Shown: positions 42,667 through 55,441, numbered from the stretch's first letter. The stretch is 64,000 nucleotides of DNA from Massilia horti (GCF_004614195.1 NZ_SPUM01000038.1:62001-126000); one strand, 5' to 3'. Program-made: numbers and translations. The notes: generated from the sequence alone by a model not told the origin.

Positions 42667-45072
42667 TTACCGCAGTGGCAAATCCCACACACCGCGCCCG
42701 TAAGTCGATGCGCGCAGGAAGCTGCCATCGGCTGGCATGTACAGATCGCTTACCTCGACGGTCGGCAGGCCGGCGCCGAACTGGTGCCAGGTGGCGCCGC
42801 CATCAAGAGTGCGGTACACGCCGAGCCAGGTGGCCGCAAACACCATATTGCCGCTCGGGTCGTTCGGCGCGGCAAGGAGCTTTTGGATCGGCACGTTCGG
42901 TAAGCCATGGCTGGCAGCCGCCCAATTCAAGCCACCGTCGGTCGATTTCACCACCCATACGCTTTGACCGAACGGGTTTTCCGACGCCACGTACAGCACC
43001 GAATTGTTGGCCCATGCGATGCTGCTGTTGTAGCCTGAGTGGCCCGTCACCAGCGTGCTGCGCAGGGTCCAGTGCGCGCCACCGTCGGACGTGATCAGGA
43101 TATTGCCGCCGGTGGAGACCGCCGCAATGTGATTCAGGTCAAACGGGCTGACAGCCACGCTGTGCGAGGCGCCGCGGATGTAGGTCAGCGCCGGGTTGCC
43201 GCTGAAGATAGGCCGCCACGACGCGCCGGCATTGTCAGTCCGATAGATCAGGCTGGCCGTGTTGGTGAAATAGGTTTTGCCGCTCGGGTCAGCCATGGCG
43301 CTAGGCGTCGCAATCGGCGTCACAAAGTACGCGTTGCAGGCGTTGATGCCGTTGTAGGTGCAGGTGTCCGGGTCGAAGTTCGGGTCGGTCCACTTCTTCT
43401 GGATGTTGGGGTCTTTTTGCGCGTAGTAGATGTAGCCGTACACGTAGCTGCCAAGCGCGGTGACATTGTTCGACTGGCTCCAGCCGACGCCAAAGCCGTC
43501 GCCGCCGTAACTCTGGTTGAACACCCCCGTGTTGCCAGAGCGGATACGGGTGCCATTGTCCTGCAGGCCGATCAGCACGCTTTTCGGATCGGCGCCTGAG
43601 GTCGCCATCGCATAGATCAAATGATCGACCAGGCCGACGTTCTTCTGGTCGTTCCAGCTCGCGCCCTCGTCGTTGCTGACGAAGATGCCACCGTCGGTGC
43701 CGATCATCACTCGCTTCTTGCCGCCTGCCATGGACACGACGGCGGTATGGTGATCGGCGTGCGCGTAGGGCAGGCCGAACTGGGCGAGCCAGTTGGTCAG
43801 CAAGCGCCAGGTCCTGCCGCCGTCGGTGGTCTTGCCGGTGTTGAGCTGGCCGCCGAGGTAGACTGTGTTACGCGCCGGATCGCTCGGATCGACCACGATC
43901 ATCTGGTTGTAGAAGCCCTGGCCGCCCATCAGCTCCATCGTCGGGTTTTCTTCGTTCGGATTGACCGGCGCCTTGCTGTTCAGGCCGAGCGCGATCCACG
44001 AAAAGCCGCCGTCGGCGGACCGGTACAGGTCTTTCTGGTCGCAGCCGACGTCGCACGATTTTGCCGCGTACGCGTACACCACAGCGTCACCGGGCACACC
44101 GACTGCCAGCGTGATGCGGCCAGCGCCTGCGGTCAGGTTCGGCGCCGGCAGCGAAGTCCAGCTGATCCCGTCATTGGACAGGTACAGCACCGCCGGGCTG
44201 TAATAACCGCTGGTCGCGACCGTGGCCAGCCAGCCGATGCTGGTTCGCGCCAGACTCCAGACCCGCCCTCGATCGAGCACGTTGGTGTAGGTATTGCCGC
44301 CGTCCGCCGAGCGATAGATGCCGGTATCGGTCGCCACCAGCACGACGTCAATGGGGCCGCGCGTGTCCACCTTCAGGTCCGTCACCATGCTCGACGCGCC
44401 GAGGAACACGAACGGTGACCACGTGTTGCCGCCGTCGGTGGTCTTGAGCATCGCGCCGCCGACCAGCGGGATGCCGTCGAACGGGTCGCCGGTACCGTAG
44501 TACAGCGTTTGTGGATTGCGGCCGAGCGCCGCTGCGCCGCCGCTGGTGGTGATGACCTTGTCCGTGATCGGGGCCCAGGTCGGGTAGGGCGCCTCGAAGT
44601 TGGTGGTCTTCCAGATGCCGCCCGACGAAGAGAGCAGGTAGACCGTGTTCGGGTCGCTCGGGTGCGGCAGGATGTTGCGCAGGCGTCCGCTGTCAGTCAC
44701 GGAAAGCTTGATCTCGTTCTCGGTCTTGTTGGCGCGGCTCGGACCGATCGACTGCCAGCGCGGCACGCCGTTTGGCGCTGTGGCGCCGGGCGCGAGTTGC
44801 GGATAGGTGTTGCGCTGGTCCTGAAACTCCTGGGCCATACGGCGCGAGAAGTCCGGGGGCAGGGTGGCGCCGTAGCGCGCCTTGAGCCACTCGAGGCGGC
44901 CCATCACGGTCGGCCGGTCTTCCTCGCCGCTCCCTGCTGCCTGGAACACACGAAAATCCTGCGCGCTGCGGTAACCGCTGTCGTCGGTTGCCGTTTGCGC
45001 TTGCGCTACTGAAATTGCACCGGCTAAGGCCAGTGTTGCGCCGAGCCAGCCCACTGCACGTATCAAAGCCAT
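42667..45072 (-). CDS. Secreted BNR/VPS10-repeat protein, copy 1
   Basis: About 800 residues from ATG 45072 (MALIRAVGWLGATLALAG), with a signal peptide ending near SVAQAQ and GGAGAAACC upstream. Repeated Asp-box-like units (SSGGIWKTTN, MLKTTDGGNTWSPF, GIYRSADGGNTYTN, LNTGKTTDGGRTWRLL) indicate a multi-bladed beta-propeller like sortilin/VPS10 or BNR glycosidase-type proteins. Catalytic residues cannot be assigned. It is a close paralogue of the next gene, and both end GRGVWDLPLR. It is probably exported or surface-associated. Confidence 0.88.
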   Translation of the reverse strand: MALIRAVGWLGATLALAGAISVAQAQTATDDSGYRSAQDFRVFQAAGSGEEDRPTVMGRLEWLKARYGATLPPDFSRRMAQEFQDQRNTYPQLAPGATAPNGVPRWQSIGPSRANKTENEIKLSVTDSGRLRNILPHPSDPNTVYLLSSSGGIWKTTNFEAPYPTWAPITDKVITTSGGAAALGRNPQTLYYGTGDPFDGIPLVGGAMLKTTDGGNTWSPFVFLGASSMVTDLKVDTRGPIDVVLVATDTGIYRSADGGNTYTNVLDRGRVWSLARTSIGWLATVATSGYYSPAVLYLSNDGISWTSLPAPNLTAGAGRITLAVGVPGDAVVYAYAAKSCDVGCDQKDLYRSADGGFSWIALGLNSKAPVNPNEENPTMELMGGQGFYNQMIVVDPSDPARNTVYLGGQLNTGKTTDGGRTWRLLTNWLAQFGLPYAHADHHTAVVSMAGGKKRVMIGTDGGIFVSNDEGASWNDQKNVGLVDHLIYAMATSGADPKSVLIGLQDNGTRIRSGNTGVFNQSYGGDGFGVGWSQSNNVTALGSYVYGYIYYAQKDPNIQKKWTDPNFDPDTCTYNGINACNAYFVTPIATPSAMADPSGKTYFTNTASLIYRTDNAGASWRPIFSGNPALTYIRGASHSVAVSPFDLNHIAAVSTGGNILITSDGGAHWTLRSTLVTGHSGYNSSIAWANNSVLYVASENPFGQSVWVVKSTDGGLNWAAASHGLPNVPIQKLLAAPNDPSGNMVFAATWLGVYRTLDGGATWHQFGAGLPTVEVSDLYMPADGSFLRASTYGRGVWDLPLR

Positions 45073-45277
45073 GGTTTCTCCGCTATTCAGTTGATTTGTG
45101 GCCATTCCCGCCAACAACCAGGAAGCTGATGTGGACTTGCCTGAAATACTACCTTTTTTGGCAACTATAGGCATGCGCTTTTACAAATGTTTGTGGGAAT
45201 GAGTCGGGGGCTTTAATGCCCTGTGCGCACAGGTGTGAAAAGCCAGAGTCGACCCCGTCCCTAGACGTCTACTCAAT

Positions 45278-45306
45278 AAAAAAGGCCGTCATCGACATGA
45301 CGGCCT
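45278..45306 (-). terminator. Rho-independent terminator of BNR copy 2
   Basis: Read on the minus strand, AGGCCGTCAT and ATGACGGCCT form a 10-bp stem with a four-base loop, followed by TTTTTT. It lies 92 bp after the stop of copy 2. The rest of the 45073-45397 gap is the upstream region of copy 1, with no other gene. Confidence 0.8.
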
Positions 45307-45397
45307 GAGCGTTACCAAAATCTGCGAGGATTGATTAGTGGAAGTGTTCCGTCCCCGCTGGCGGGAGATGTTGTGGCGATGCCAACCCGACGATGCC

Positions 45398-47806
45398 TCA
45401 ACGCAGTGGCAGGTCCCAGACACCGCGACCATAGGTCGATGCGCGCAGGAAGCTGCCGTCGGCCGGCATGTACAGGTCGCTTACCTGGACGGTCGGCAGG
45501 CCGGCGCCGAACTGGCTCCAGGTGGCGCCGCCATCGACGGTGCGGTACACGCCGATCCAGGTGGCCGCATACACCGTATTGCCGCTCGGGTCGTTCGGCG
45601 CGGCGAGCAGCTTTTGGATCGGCACGTTCGGCAAGCCACGGCTGGCAGCCGCCCAAGTCAGGCCCCCGTCGGTCGATTTCACCACCCACACGCTTTGACC
45701 GAACGGGTGTTCCGAAGCCACATACAGCACCGAATTGTTGGCCCATGCGATGCTGCTGTTGAAGCTCGTGTAGCCCGGCACCGCCACATTGCGCGTGTCC
45801 CAGTGCGCACCGCCATCGGTCGTGATGAGGATTTTGGTGCCGGTGGATACCGCAGCGATGTGATTCAGGTCGACCGGGCTGACGGCCAAAGAGTGCGTGG
45901 TGCCGCGGATGTAGATAAGCCGCGGGTCGCCGCTGAAGATAGGCCGCCACGATGCGCCGGCATTGTCGGTCCGATAGATCAAGCTGGCAGTGTTGGTGAA
46001 GTAGGTTTTGCCGCCTGGGTCAGCTGTGGCGCTGGGTGTCGCGATCGGCGTTACAAAGTACGCGTTGCAGGCATTAATGCCGTTGTAGGTGCAGGTGGCC
46101 GGGTCGAAGGTCGGCTCGGTCCACTTCTTCTGGATGTTGGGGTCCTTCTGGGAGTAGACGATAAACCCGTACGTAGAACTGCCGAGCACGGTGACGTTGC
46201 CCGACTGGCTCCAGCCGACGCCAAAGCCGTCGCCGCCGTAACTCTCGTTGAACACCCCGGTGTTGCCCGAGCGGATACGGGTGCCGTTGTCCTGCATGCC
46301 AACCAGCACGCTTTTCGGATCGGCGCCGGAGGTCGCCATCGCATAGATCAAATGGTCGACCAGACCGGTGTTCTTCTGGTTGTTCCAGTTCACGCCTTCG
46401 TCGTAGCTGACGAAGAGGCCACCGTCGGAGCCGAACATCACGCGCTTCTTGCCGCCCGCCATGGAAACGACGGCGGTATGGTGGTCGGCGTGCACGTAGG
46501 GCAGGCCGAACTGGCCCATCCAGTTGCTCTGCAAGCGCCAGGTCTTGCCGCCGTCGGTGGTCTTGCCGGTGTTGAGCCGGCCCCCGAGGTAGACCGTGTT
46601 ACGCGTCGGATCGCTCGGATCGACCACCACCATCTGGTTGTAGTTGGCCTGATTGCGCATCAGATCCATGGTTGGGTTTTCTTCGTTCGGGTTGCTCGGC
46701 GCCTTGCTTTTCAGGCCCAGCGCGGTCCACGAATAGCCGCCGTCCACGGACCGGTACAGGTCTTTCTGGAGGCAAGCGGCGTCGCACGAGCCTGCCGCGT
46801 ACGCGTACACCACCGGGTCGCCCGGCGCCCCCACTGCCAGCGTGATGCGCCCGGCGCTGTTGGTCAGGTTCGGCACCGCCAGTGGCGCCCAGTTGATCCC
46901 GTCATTGGACTGGTACAGCGTTGCCGGGCTGAAGAAGCCGTTTGCCGCGGTCGTGGCCAGCCAGCCGATGCTGGTGCGCGCAATGCTCCAGACCATCCCT
47001 ACTCGACCAAGCACCTGGTCGTAGGTATTGCCGCCGTCGGCCGAGCGATATAGGCCGGTATTGGTGCCCACCAGCACCACGTCCACGGGGCCGCGGGTGT
47101 CCACCTTCAGGTCCCCCACCACGCCTGATGGGCCGAGGAACACGAACGGTGACCAGGTGTTGCCGCCGTCGGTGGTCTTGAGCATTGCGGCGCCGACCAT
47201 CGGGGCGCCGTCGAATGGGTCGCCGGTACCGTAGTACAAGGTCTGCGGGTCGCGGCCGAACGCCGCCGCGCCGCCGCTGGTGGTGATCACCTTGTCCGTG
47301 ATCGGGGTCCAGGTCGGGTAGGGCGCTTCGAAGTTGGTGGTCTTCCAGATGCCACCCCCCGAAGAGAGCAAGTACACCGTGTTCGGGTCGGTCGGATGCG
47401 GCAGGATGTTGCGCAGGCGGCCGCTGTCGGTCACGCCCAGCTTGAGTTCGTTCTCCTTTCTGGTGGCGCGGGTCGGGCCAATAGACTGCCAGCGCGGCAC
47501 CCCGTTTGGCGCCACGGCCCCGGGCGCGAGCTGCGGATAGGTGTTGCGCTGGTTCTGCAACTCCTGGACCATGCGGCGCGACAAGTCCGGGGGCAGGGTG
47601 GCGCCATAGCGCGCCTTCATCCACTCGAGCCTGCCTATCACAGACGGTCGGTCTTCCTCGTCTTCGCCTGCTGCCTGGAACGTTCGAAAATCCTGCGCGC
47701 TGCGGTAACCGCTGTCGTCGGTTTCCGTTTGCGCTTGCGCTACTGAAATTGCACCAGCTAAGGCAAGTGTCGCGCCGAGCCAGCCCACTGCACGTTTCAA
47801 AGCCAT
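45398..47806 (-). CDS. Secreted BNR/VPS10-repeat protein, copy 2
   Basis: About 802 residues from ATG 47806 (MALKRAVGWLGATLALAG), with the same signal peptide and repeat pattern as copy 1. Differences are scattered substitutions and few length changes, so this is a recent tandem duplication. Asp-box units include GGGIWKTTN, MLKTTDGGNTWSPF and LYRSADGGNTYDQV. The same leader sequence (GCGGAGAACC) precedes the ATG. Each copy has its own upstream region, so they may be expressed separately. Confidence 0.88.
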   Translation of the reverse strand: MALKRAVGWLGATLALAGAISVAQAQTETDDSGYRSAQDFRTFQAAGEDEEDRPSVIGRLEWMKARYGATLPPDLSRRMVQELQNQRNTYPQLAPGAVAPNGVPRWQSIGPTRATRKENELKLGVTDSGRLRNILPHPTDPNTVYLLSSGGGIWKTTNFEAPYPTWTPITDKVITTSGGAAAFGRDPQTLYYGTGDPFDGAPMVGAAMLKTTDGGNTWSPFVFLGPSGVVGDLKVDTRGPVDVVLVGTNTGLYRSADGGNTYDQVLGRVGMVWSIARTSIGWLATTAANGFFSPATLYQSNDGINWAPLAVPNLTNSAGRITLAVGAPGDPVVYAYAAGSCDAACLQKDLYRSVDGGYSWTALGLKSKAPSNPNEENPTMDLMRNQANYNQMVVVDPSDPTRNTVYLGGRLNTGKTTDGGKTWRLQSNWMGQFGLPYVHADHHTAVVSMAGGKKRVMFGSDGGLFVSYDEGVNWNNQKNTGLVDHLIYAMATSGADPKSVLVGMQDNGTRIRSGNTGVFNESYGGDGFGVGWSQSGNVTVLGSSTYGFIVYSQKDPNIQKKWTEPTFDPATCTYNGINACNAYFVTPIATPSATADPGGKTYFTNTASLIYRTDNAGASWRPIFSGDPRLIYIRGTTHSLAVSPVDLNHIAAVSTGTKILITTDGGAHWDTRNVAVPGYTSFNSSIAWANNSVLYVASEHPFGQSVWVVKSTDGGLTWAAASRGLPNVPIQKLLAAPNDPSGNTVYAATWIGVYRTVDGGATWSQFGAGLPTVQVSDLYMPADGSFLRASTYGRGVWDLPLR

Positions 47807-47990
47807 AGGTTCTCCGCTATTCAGTTGATGTGTGGCGTTTCCCGCAGCAACTTGTAACCGCATGCGTAACTAAAAGTCTACATTTTTTTACAATCATGGT
47901 CATTTATTTTTTACAAATGATTGCGGGAATGAGATCCAGTGCGATTGAGTCGTACTGCTTATCGGAGGCGTAGGGTGCGCCTACGCAAAT

Positions 47991-48019
47991 AAAAAAGGCC
48001 GTCATCGAGATGACGGCCT
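47991..48019 (-). terminator. Rho-independent terminator of the DUF2863 gene
   Basis: On the minus strand a GGCCGTCAT-type 9- to 10-bp stem with a CTCG loop is followed by TTTTTT. It is nearly identical to the terminator at 45278-45306, so the two share a common origin. Confidence 0.8.
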
Positions 48020-48047
48020 TAGCGTTACCGCAGGGTGTGCGGACTGA

Positions 48048-49298
48048 TCAGTGGAAGTGCTCCGTCCCCGCCGGCGTATCTTCCGGCATCTCGGCATGTA
48101 CCAGCTCGCCGGTCGGATCGGCAAACAGGGGCGCGCCGCAATCGTCGCAGTACTCGGTGATGTAGCGCTCGCCGATGCGCTTGATGTGCGCGACACCGGC
48201 CTCGTTCAGGTGCGCGGTGATCTCGTTGATTGGGGTAATCGGCACTGCGGCAACCCCGCCTTCCATCGGCGTGCCGGCCTCGTCCTCCTGACCGTACAGC
48301 GGCCACACGATGCCGTACACCACTTCCGACGACTGGCGCATGGTAAAGCCGATGCGGTATTCGTCGATCTGGCCGTCGGTCGATTCCTCGCCAAAGCCGG
48401 CGATCACCGCGCGCAGGTCGGACGGTTCCACTTCGAGCGTATTGGTCAGGTAATGCACGGCGGCGCGGATCGAGACCGGGCGGATCAGCTTGTCCGCCTC
48501 GCGGCAGGCGACGTAGTAAGCTTCCGGCAGCAGCAGTTCGATGCCGCAGCCCGGCAGCAGGCGCGCCACGTTCGGCGTCGCCTGCGCGCGCCATTGCTCG
48601 AGCGCGTTGGCGCGTTCGGCCTGGAAGTTGATGTGGTGCTGAGGCTCTTGCCAGCGGAACATCGGTGCGCCCTGGGGCGCGACCACGGCCACCAGCAGGT
48701 AGCGCGTGTCGGCCAGGAACGGCGCCGTTTCCGGCGTGCGCACCGCGGGCTTGACGCTGCTGCCCTTGTGGGCCGCCCCGGCCAGCTTGTGGGTCATGGC
48801 ATAGGTTTCGGCATGGGTGCGCGGCAACTGGTCGATCGCGTACAGCGTCGGCGCCATGGCCATGCGCGCGCCTTCGGCCAGCAGGTGCGCCGAGAAGTGG
48901 GCCGACAGGGTCGTCAGCAAATCGCCCGGGATATTGCCCGAGCCGATGGAAAAGCGCGTCCACGCGAGGATCGGCGCCGCCACCAGCAGTGCCTGCCAAG
49001 TCACCTCGCTGCCGTCCGCCTGCTGCTCCACCATGACCGACGATTCGCTGACCGCCTCGACGCAATCCATCAGCACGTCGTACGAAGCGAGATCGTCCTT
49101 GAACAAGGCATTGAGCGCGGTGTCGATGCTGTCTTGATGGTTGGTCTTGAGCAGTTTTTGCAGTTGCGTATCCAGCAGACGCTCCCAGGCGCGTTCTTCG
49201 ACGCGGCTGGCGGCCTGCACAATGGCTTGGGAAATACTGGCGAGACGCTGGCTTTCTGTCGACAGTTTGTGGGATGAATCTTTGGAGGGACGACGCAT
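48048..49298 (-). CDS. DUF2863 family protein
   Basis: A 416-residue cytoplasmic protein of the betaproteobacterial DUF2863 family. It has SIGSGNIPGDLLTTLSAHF, DTRYLLVAVVAPQGAPMFRWQ and a C-terminal CDDCGAPLF (CxxC) that could bind zinc. The N-terminus (MRRPSKDSSHKLSTESQRLA) is basic. No membrane segments are seen. Function is unknown. It stands alone before the aconitase block with its own terminator. Confidence 0.82.
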   Translation of the reverse strand: MRRPSKDSSHKLSTESQRLASISQAIVQAASRVEERAWERLLDTQLQKLLKTNHQDSIDTALNALFKDDLASYDVLMDCVEAVSESSVMVEQQADGSEVTWQALLVAAPILAWTRFSIGSGNIPGDLLTTLSAHFSAHLLAEGARMAMAPTLYAIDQLPRTHAETYAMTHKLAGAAHKGSSVKPAVRTPETAPFLADTRYLLVAVVAPQGAPMFRWQEPQHHINFQAERANALEQWRAQATPNVARLLPGCGIELLLPEAYYVACREADKLIRPVSIRAAVHYLTNTLEVEPSDLRAVIAGFGEESTDGQIDEYRIGFTMRQSSEVVYGIVWPLYGQEDEAGTPMEGGVAAVPITPINEITAHLNEAGVAHIKRIGERYITEYCDDCGAPLFADPTGELVHAEMPEDTPAGTEHFH

Positions 49299-49582
49299 GG
49301 CGCTAAAAAAGTCTCTTTGTCAGGTAAGTGAAGTTCAGGGTCATGATAACCCCTTATCCCCGGTATTGTAGTTGATTCGGCCACATGCCATGAACACAAC
49401 GACCGGGCAGAGGCTGCGCCTGGCCGCGCTGGGCGGCATCGAAGTTATCCATTGTTCATGGAATTCGCCGCAGTGCGCCGGGCGCCCTGCTCAAAAAAAG
49501 CTAGGTCACCGTTAAGTGTGGGAGGCGCGCAATTAGTTAGCCCAAATATCGTCGTTCCCGCGCAGGCGGGAACCCATAGCGC

Positions 49583-49674
49583 CGTAGGGTGCGCACCTGT
49601 GCTCACGCGGTACGTGTGTGTACCGGAGCCAACGGCGTTCAACTGTACCGCGTGCGCACTGGTGCGCACCCTAC
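49583..49674. repeat. Palindromic intergenic repeat (GTAGGGTGCGCACC type)
   Basis: Arms at 49583-49612 and 49645-49674 pair over 30 bp with two mismatches (ends GTAGGGTGCGCACC and GGTGCGCACCCTAC). It lies in the gap 49299-49783, which otherwise holds the acnA terminator and no gene. It belongs to the same family as 61892-62028. Confidence 0.75.
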
Positions 49675-49715
49675 GCCTTAGTAAGCACGGTTCCACACTT
49701 AATGGGGATATAGCC

Positions 49716-49746
49716 AAAAAAAACGCCGGACAAAAAATCCGGCGTT
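49716..49746 (-). terminator. Rho-independent terminator of acnA
   Basis: Minus-strand AACGCCGGA and TCCGGCGTT form a 9-bp stem with a seven-base loop, followed by TTTTTTT. It lies 38 bp after the acnA stop. Confidence 0.85.
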
Positions 49747-49783
49747 CCGTGAACTGCCCGCACGCGGGCGGGCAGACATTCGA

Positions 49784-52492
<2,709 letters not shown>

Positions 52493-52584
52493 AAGCTCTC
52501 CTTCAGTGGGGTACTTGTTATTGCTTCAATCGTCGATTTTGCAACAGCGAGGCGATGGGGGGCGGCTCGTGGCCGCCCTCGGCA

Positions 52585-53094
52585 TCAGCTTTTCTTTTCG
52601 AGCGACGAGCCGCCGGCCGAAGCCGACTGCGTGGCGCTCTTGCATTCATTGGCAAGCTGCCGGTTGTGCTTCGAATCGAGCAGGATGCCCTTGGCCGGAA
52701 TGCCGATCCAGATCAGGCCGGTCTTGCTGTTCTCGAAGCGCTGGGCGCCGGTCGTGGTGCCGACGCGATCCAGTTGGTGCAAATGCTTTTTCCAGCGCAG
52801 GGCGATATGCGCGTCGTCCTTGTCGCTGGTGTAGATAGTGATCTTGTTACCCTGCTCGCAGTCGTACTCGGTGCTGACGCTGCCCGTGACGTCCGGTTCC
52901 GGATCGTCGGCAACGGTCGGTTCGGCCGGCTCGGTCTTCTTGGCCTTGGCTTTTGCCTTCGGCTTGGTGTTTGCCTTATGGGCAGCAGTCTTGCTTGGGG
53001 TGTCGCTGGAGTTAGCCGAAGCGGGGGTCGCAAAGGCGCCAGCCGCGAGCAGCAGGGTGCAGGCGGCGAGGAGTTGTTTCAGAGTGGTGGCCAT
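52585..53094 (-). CDS. Exported MliC-like protein (possible lysozyme inhibitor fold)
   Basis: A 169-residue protein from ATG 53094 with a signal peptide (LLAACTLLLAAGAF, cleavage near ASANS). A lysine/alanine-rich linker (NTKPKAKAKAKK) follows. The C-terminal domain reads EYDCEQGNKITIYTS, RVGTTTGAQRFEN, GLIWIGIPAKGILL and LANEC, which resembles the MliC beta-barrel with its YxC start and C near the end. That identification is tentative. Its start codon shares one base with the stop of the lyase gene (TGATG), so the two are translationally coupled. Confidence 0.75.
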   Translation of the reverse strand: MATTLKQLLAACTLLLAAGAFATPASANSSDTPSKTAAHKANTKPKAKAKAKKTEPAEPTVADDPEPDVTGSVSTEYDCEQGNKITIYTSDKDDAHIALRWKKHLHQLDRVGTTTGAQRFENSKTGLIWIGIPAKGILLDSKHNRQLANECKSATQSASAGGSSLEKKS

Positions 53095-54083
53095 CAGAGA
53101 GTTTCCGGTTGATTGACGAGTGCCGCCGCGGCATCCGGCAGCGCCAGGCCAGCCAGCTTCGCGCGCTGCAACACGGTCCAATAATATCGGTAGCTCGCGC
53201 GGTCGTGCAAGCGGCCGTGCTGGTTTATTGGCCCCCAATCGGCGGCCATCGCTTCCAGCAGGATATTGGTTGCTTCATTTACCTCGGACAGCCGCGGCGT
53301 GAACGCCTTGATGATCGGCTTGATCTGGTCCGGATGGATGCTCCACATGCGCGTGAAGCCGAATTCGATCGCGGCGCGCTGGGCGTCGTTGGCAACCACC
53401 GCGCTGTCCTTGATATCCGTGGTCACATTATGCGAGGGGACCTTGCCGTGCGCATGACATGCCGCAACCATCTCCAGTTTGGCGCGCACAACCAACGGAT
53501 GCGTAAACTGGCCAGGGGTGCGCATGGCGGCGGCCGGAATCGCGCCGTAATGCGCCGAGACGAAATCCATGATCCCGAACGACAGACATTCGACCTGGGG
53601 CAGGGCGGCGATCTGGTACGCCTCGTGCAATGCACCGTGGGTTTCGACCAGCACGTGCACCGGCAGCGCGGCGCGCCCGTTTGGTACCGCGTGATGGTTG
53701 ATGAGCTCGATCGCGCGCAGCACCTCGTCCACGCCGTTCGGCTTGGGCAGCACCACATAGGCGAGCTGATTGGCGCAAGCGCCGACGATGGTCGCCACGT
53801 CCTGCTCGAAGTGCGGGCTGTTCACATCGTGCAGCCGTGCGCCGATGCGCTTGAAGCGGTTGTCTTCGCTTGCGAGCAGGCTCGCCACCAGCCGGGCGTG
53901 CGCCGCCTCGTCGCCGGTCGCGGCGCCGTCCTCGCAGTCGAAAGTGATATCGAACAGCGGCCCAAGCTCTTGTTGCAGGGCCATCGACTTGCGCATCAGC
54001 TTTTCCGAACCGGCGTAGTGATCGCAGGCGGGAAGCAGCAGCGGTTGGCGTTTGCCCTGGAATAAAACCTCGGATGGATGCAT
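53094..54083 (-). CDS. HpcH/HpaI aldolase/citrate lyase family protein
   Basis: A 329-residue CitE-like TIM-barrel enzyme. FDITFDCEDGAATGDEA and VHVLVETHGALHEAYQIAAL provide the acidic residues expected to bind Mg2+, and R82 lies in RIGARLHDV. LSFGIMDFVSAHYGAIPAAA and WSIHPDQIKPI are family segments. Members cleave or condense malyl-CoA or citramalyl-CoA type substrates. Its place between mdh and acnA suggests a link to central carbon metabolism. It lies 99 bp after mdh on the same strand. Confidence 0.88.
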   Translation of the reverse strand: MHPSEVLFQGKRQPLLLPACDHYAGSEKLMRKSMALQQELGPLFDITFDCEDGAATGDEAAHARLVASLLASEDNRFKRIGARLHDVNSPHFEQDVATIVGACANQLAYVVLPKPNGVDEVLRAIELINHHAVPNGRAALPVHVLVETHGALHEAYQIAALPQVECLSFGIMDFVSAHYGAIPAAAMRTPGQFTHPLVVRAKLEMVAACHAHGKVPSHNVTTDIKDSAVVANDAQRAAIEFGFTRMWSIHPDQIKPIIKAFTPRLSEVNEATNILLEAMAADWGPINQHGRLHDRASYRYYWTVLQRAKLAGLALPDAAAALVNQPETL

Positions 54084-54182
54084 GTTCGTCTGTTAAAGCG
54101 TTTGGCCGCGCCGCAGGGGAGGCGGCACGGCCCGCGCGGCGCTTCGCGGCGCATGCGCCACGAACCGCCGCGGGTGATCACA

Positions 54183-55175
54183 TTACTTGAGCAGGTGGGC
54201 GACGCCGGCGCGCTCTTCTTCCAGTTCCTTGAGCGTGTTGTTGATACGCTCTTGCGAGAACTCGTCGACGGCCAAGCCCTGGACGATCTTGTATTCGCCG
54301 TTTTCGGTGGTGACCGGGAAGCCGAAAATCACGCCTTCCGGAATGCCATACGAGCCGTCCGACGGCACGCCCATCGTGGTCCACTCGCCATTGGTGCCCA
54401 GCACCCAGTCACGCACGTGGTCGATGGCTGCGTTGGCGGCCGAAGCGGCCGACGAGGCGCCGCGCGCATCGATGATGGCTGCGCCGCGCTTGCCCACGGT
54501 CGGCAGGAAGGTGTCGCGGTTCCACTGCTCGTCGTTGATCAGGTCCTTGAGCGACTTGCCGTCATCGGTCACGGCGAAGCGGTAGTCGGCGTACATGGTC
54601 GGCGAGTGGTTGCCCCAGACGCACATCTTGTGAATCTGGCTGACCGGCACGCCAGACTTGATGGCTACTTGCGACAGCGCACGGTTGTGGTCCAGGCGCA
54701 GCATGGCGGTGAAGTTCTTAGCCGGCAGGTTCGGGGCCGACTTCATGGCGATGTAGGCGTTGGTGTTGGCCGGGTTGCCGACCACCAGCACTTTCACATT
54801 GCGCGAAGCGACGGCGTCCAGCGCCTTGCCCTGCACCGTGAAGATCTGGGCGTTCGCTTCCAGCAGGTCCTTGCGCTCCATGCCCGGGCCGCGCGGACGT
54901 GCGCCAACCAGCAGCGCCACGTCGGCATCCTTGAATGCGGTCATCGGGTCGGAATGAGCGCTCATGCCGGCCAGCAGCGGGAACGCGCAATCTTCCAGTT
55001 CCATCATGACGCCCTTGAGCGCCTTCTGCGCCTTCTCGTTGTCGATCTCGAGCAGTTGCAGGATGACCGGCTGGTCCTTGCCGAGCAAATCGCCGTTGGC
55101 GATGCGGAACAGCAGGGAATAGCCGATCTGGCCGGCTGCGCCGGTGACGGCGACGCGCATTGGGTTTTTAGCCAT
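54183..55175 (-). CDS. mdh: Malate dehydrogenase
   Basis: A 330-residue NAD-dependent malate dehydrogenase from ATG 55175 ([20 protein letters not shown]); the longer frame upstream is non-coding. The NAD-binding [11 protein letters not shown], substrate-binding [25 protein letters not shown] and the catalytic histidine in [12 protein letters not shown] are present. Length and [21 protein letters not shown] fit the beta-proteobacterial type. It is divergent from the GntR regulator across a 266-bp region that carries a palindromic operator-like site. Confidence 0.96.
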   Translation of the reverse strand: MAKNPMRVAVTGAAGQIGYSLLFRIANGDLLGKDQPVILQLLEIDNEKAQKALKGVMMELEDCAFPLLAGMSAHSDPMTAFKDADVALLVGARPRGPGMERKDLLEANAQIFTVQGKALDAVASRNVKVLVVGNPANTNAYIAMKSAPNLPAKNFTAMLRLDHNRALSQVAIKSGVPVSQIHKMCVWGNHSPTMYADYRFAVTDDGKSLKDLINDEQWNRDTFLPTVGKRGAAIIDARGASSAASAANAAIDHVRDWVLGTNGEWTTMGVPSDGSYGIPEGVIFGFPVTTENGEYKIVQGLAVDEFSQERINNTLKELEEERAGVAHLLK

Positions 55176-55366
55176 GATGAATCTCCAAAAGTGGGAAGGA
55201 AAACGGTCGAAGCCGAGGATACGCCTATTTAGGTAAGCAAATCGCAATGATACCAAAAGCGCCATCCGTCAATTGGGGGCCGGGCGCAACGTGCAAGCGG
55301 GGCGCCGGCGCCCATTTCGAACGCGAGTGTAGTCCCGTGCTGTTCCATCTGTCAATTCATATCATA

Positions 55367-55382
55367 TGTCTTATATAAGACA
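55367..55382. promoter_or_regulatory. Palindromic operator-like site between mdh and gntR
   Basis: TGTCTTATATAAGACA is a perfect 16-bp palindrome 60 bp before the GntR start and 192 bp before mdh. Its size and AT-rich centre fit a GntR-family dimer site. Autoregulation by the adjacent GntR protein is the likely use. I saw no second copy before sdhC, gltA or acnA. Confidence 0.6.
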
Positions 55383-55441
55383 CATAAGTTTATCGGTATT
55401 GCACTGGACGTCGCAGTGCTTTTGTGGTGAAATCGCGGTCT

